From assembly GCA_023150835.1 (NCBI GenBank), contig JAKLKB010000067.1, forward strand, positions 1-44,044: a stretch of 44,044 nucleotides of DNA, in the 5' to 3' direction. Of this stretch, positions 43,949 through 44,044 are shown one piece after another. The notes under the pieces were generated by a model. It ran no database searches and was not told where the DNA came from. It was given only the letters and a program-made list of their open reading frames with translations. The number at the start of each line of letters is the position of its first letter. The stretch's first letter is position 1. A program made the position numbers and the translations under genes. The stretch comes from Myxococcota bacterium. GTDB lineage: Bacteria; Myxococcota_C; UBA6777.

Positions 43949-44044
43949 AGGAAGCGCCGCCCTTTCTTTGTGTTGTGAGGGTGGTGGTTCGTGCGGCCAG
44001 CCGAGTGGTGGCCTTCTTGACATTGACGGAAGTGGTGAGGGTTT
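43938..44044 (-). CDS. Possible 3' end of actC
   Basis: A frame with G/C-ending codons (TLTTSVNVKKATTRLAARTT and 14 more residues) runs from the window edge to a TAA at 43938-43940. By gene order (actA-F) this would be the C-terminus of ActC, but the residues are not diagnostic. It could equally be chance. Confidence 0.25.
   Translation of the reverse strand, partial: TLTTSVNVKKATTRLAARTTTLTTQRKGGASSPL

Noticed and set aside
1-44044. tRNA or rRNA genes
   Set aside because: No cloverleaf-like sequence with a GGTTCGAATCC-type arm or conserved rRNA block was noticed; a tRNAscan or Infernal run would be needed to exclude them fully.

Overview
The window looks like a chromosome segment from a moderately GC-rich Gram-negative bacterium, most likely Myxococcota or a relative (former Deltaproteobacteria). 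The clues are a MopE-style lipoprotein with Cys-rich modules, a CNGIDDDCDG motif and a seven-repeat propeller; an alternative complex III plus A2-type caa3 oxidase cluster; several lipoproteins; and many intergenic repeats. No rRNA, tRNA, CRISPR array, plasmid or phage module was seen. All species-level statements are inference.

Layout. 1-1779: a tandem 81-bp repeat array, then an M24 Xaa-Pro aminopeptidase on the minus strand. 2071-10244: a five-gene plus-strand operon encoding a small SWIM-like zinc protein, an unrecognised 457-residue protein, a von Willebrand factor A (VWA) protein, a YehL-type MoxR AAA+ ATPase and a DUF5682/YehM-like protein. This resembles the uncharacterised E. coli yehL-yehM-yehP-yehQ set, with the SWIM part on its own small gene. 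It is the best candidate in the window for a poorly described system. 10368-16845: transaldolase, a small conserved hypothetical, the MopE-like lipoprotein and a secreted agmatine-deiminase-family lipoprotein. 16963-22898: a 1501-residue membrane protein with a voltage-sensor-like S1-S4 segment, divergent from an AI-2E family transporter. 22899-24781: a repeat-rich zone with a 415-bp IS5-derived deletion element, and apaG. 24782-31608: an M50B membrane peptidase, a fadA/fadN beta-oxidation pair and a radical SAM protein. 31627-44044: a minus-strand respiratory cluster.

The respiratory cluster reads, in transcription order, actD, actE, actF (alternative complex III), a membrane-anchored di-heme cytochrome c, sco1, coxB (CuA plus heme c), coxA (A2 type), coxC, a coxD fused to cytochrome c, a second di-heme cytochrome c and a heme-bearing Vgb-like propeller. 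This predicts quinol oxidation by complex III, cytochrome c transfer and O2 reduction by caa3. Three cytochrome c domains in two of these genes are almost identical and are probably recent duplications or kept alike by gene conversion.

The intergenic DNA carries at least three small non-coding repeat families. Family A is about 113-120 bp, with terminal inverted repeats near ATACGATATCCG and a central GGGCAGCC/GGCTGCCC hairpin; it usually lies 12-15 nt after a stop codon. Family B is about 130 bp with two G/C hairpins. Element C is 118 bp with 18-bp terminal inverted repeats. One family A copy sits inside the 3' end of the DUF5682 gene between 25-bp direct repeats, and another separates the VWA and MoxR genes.
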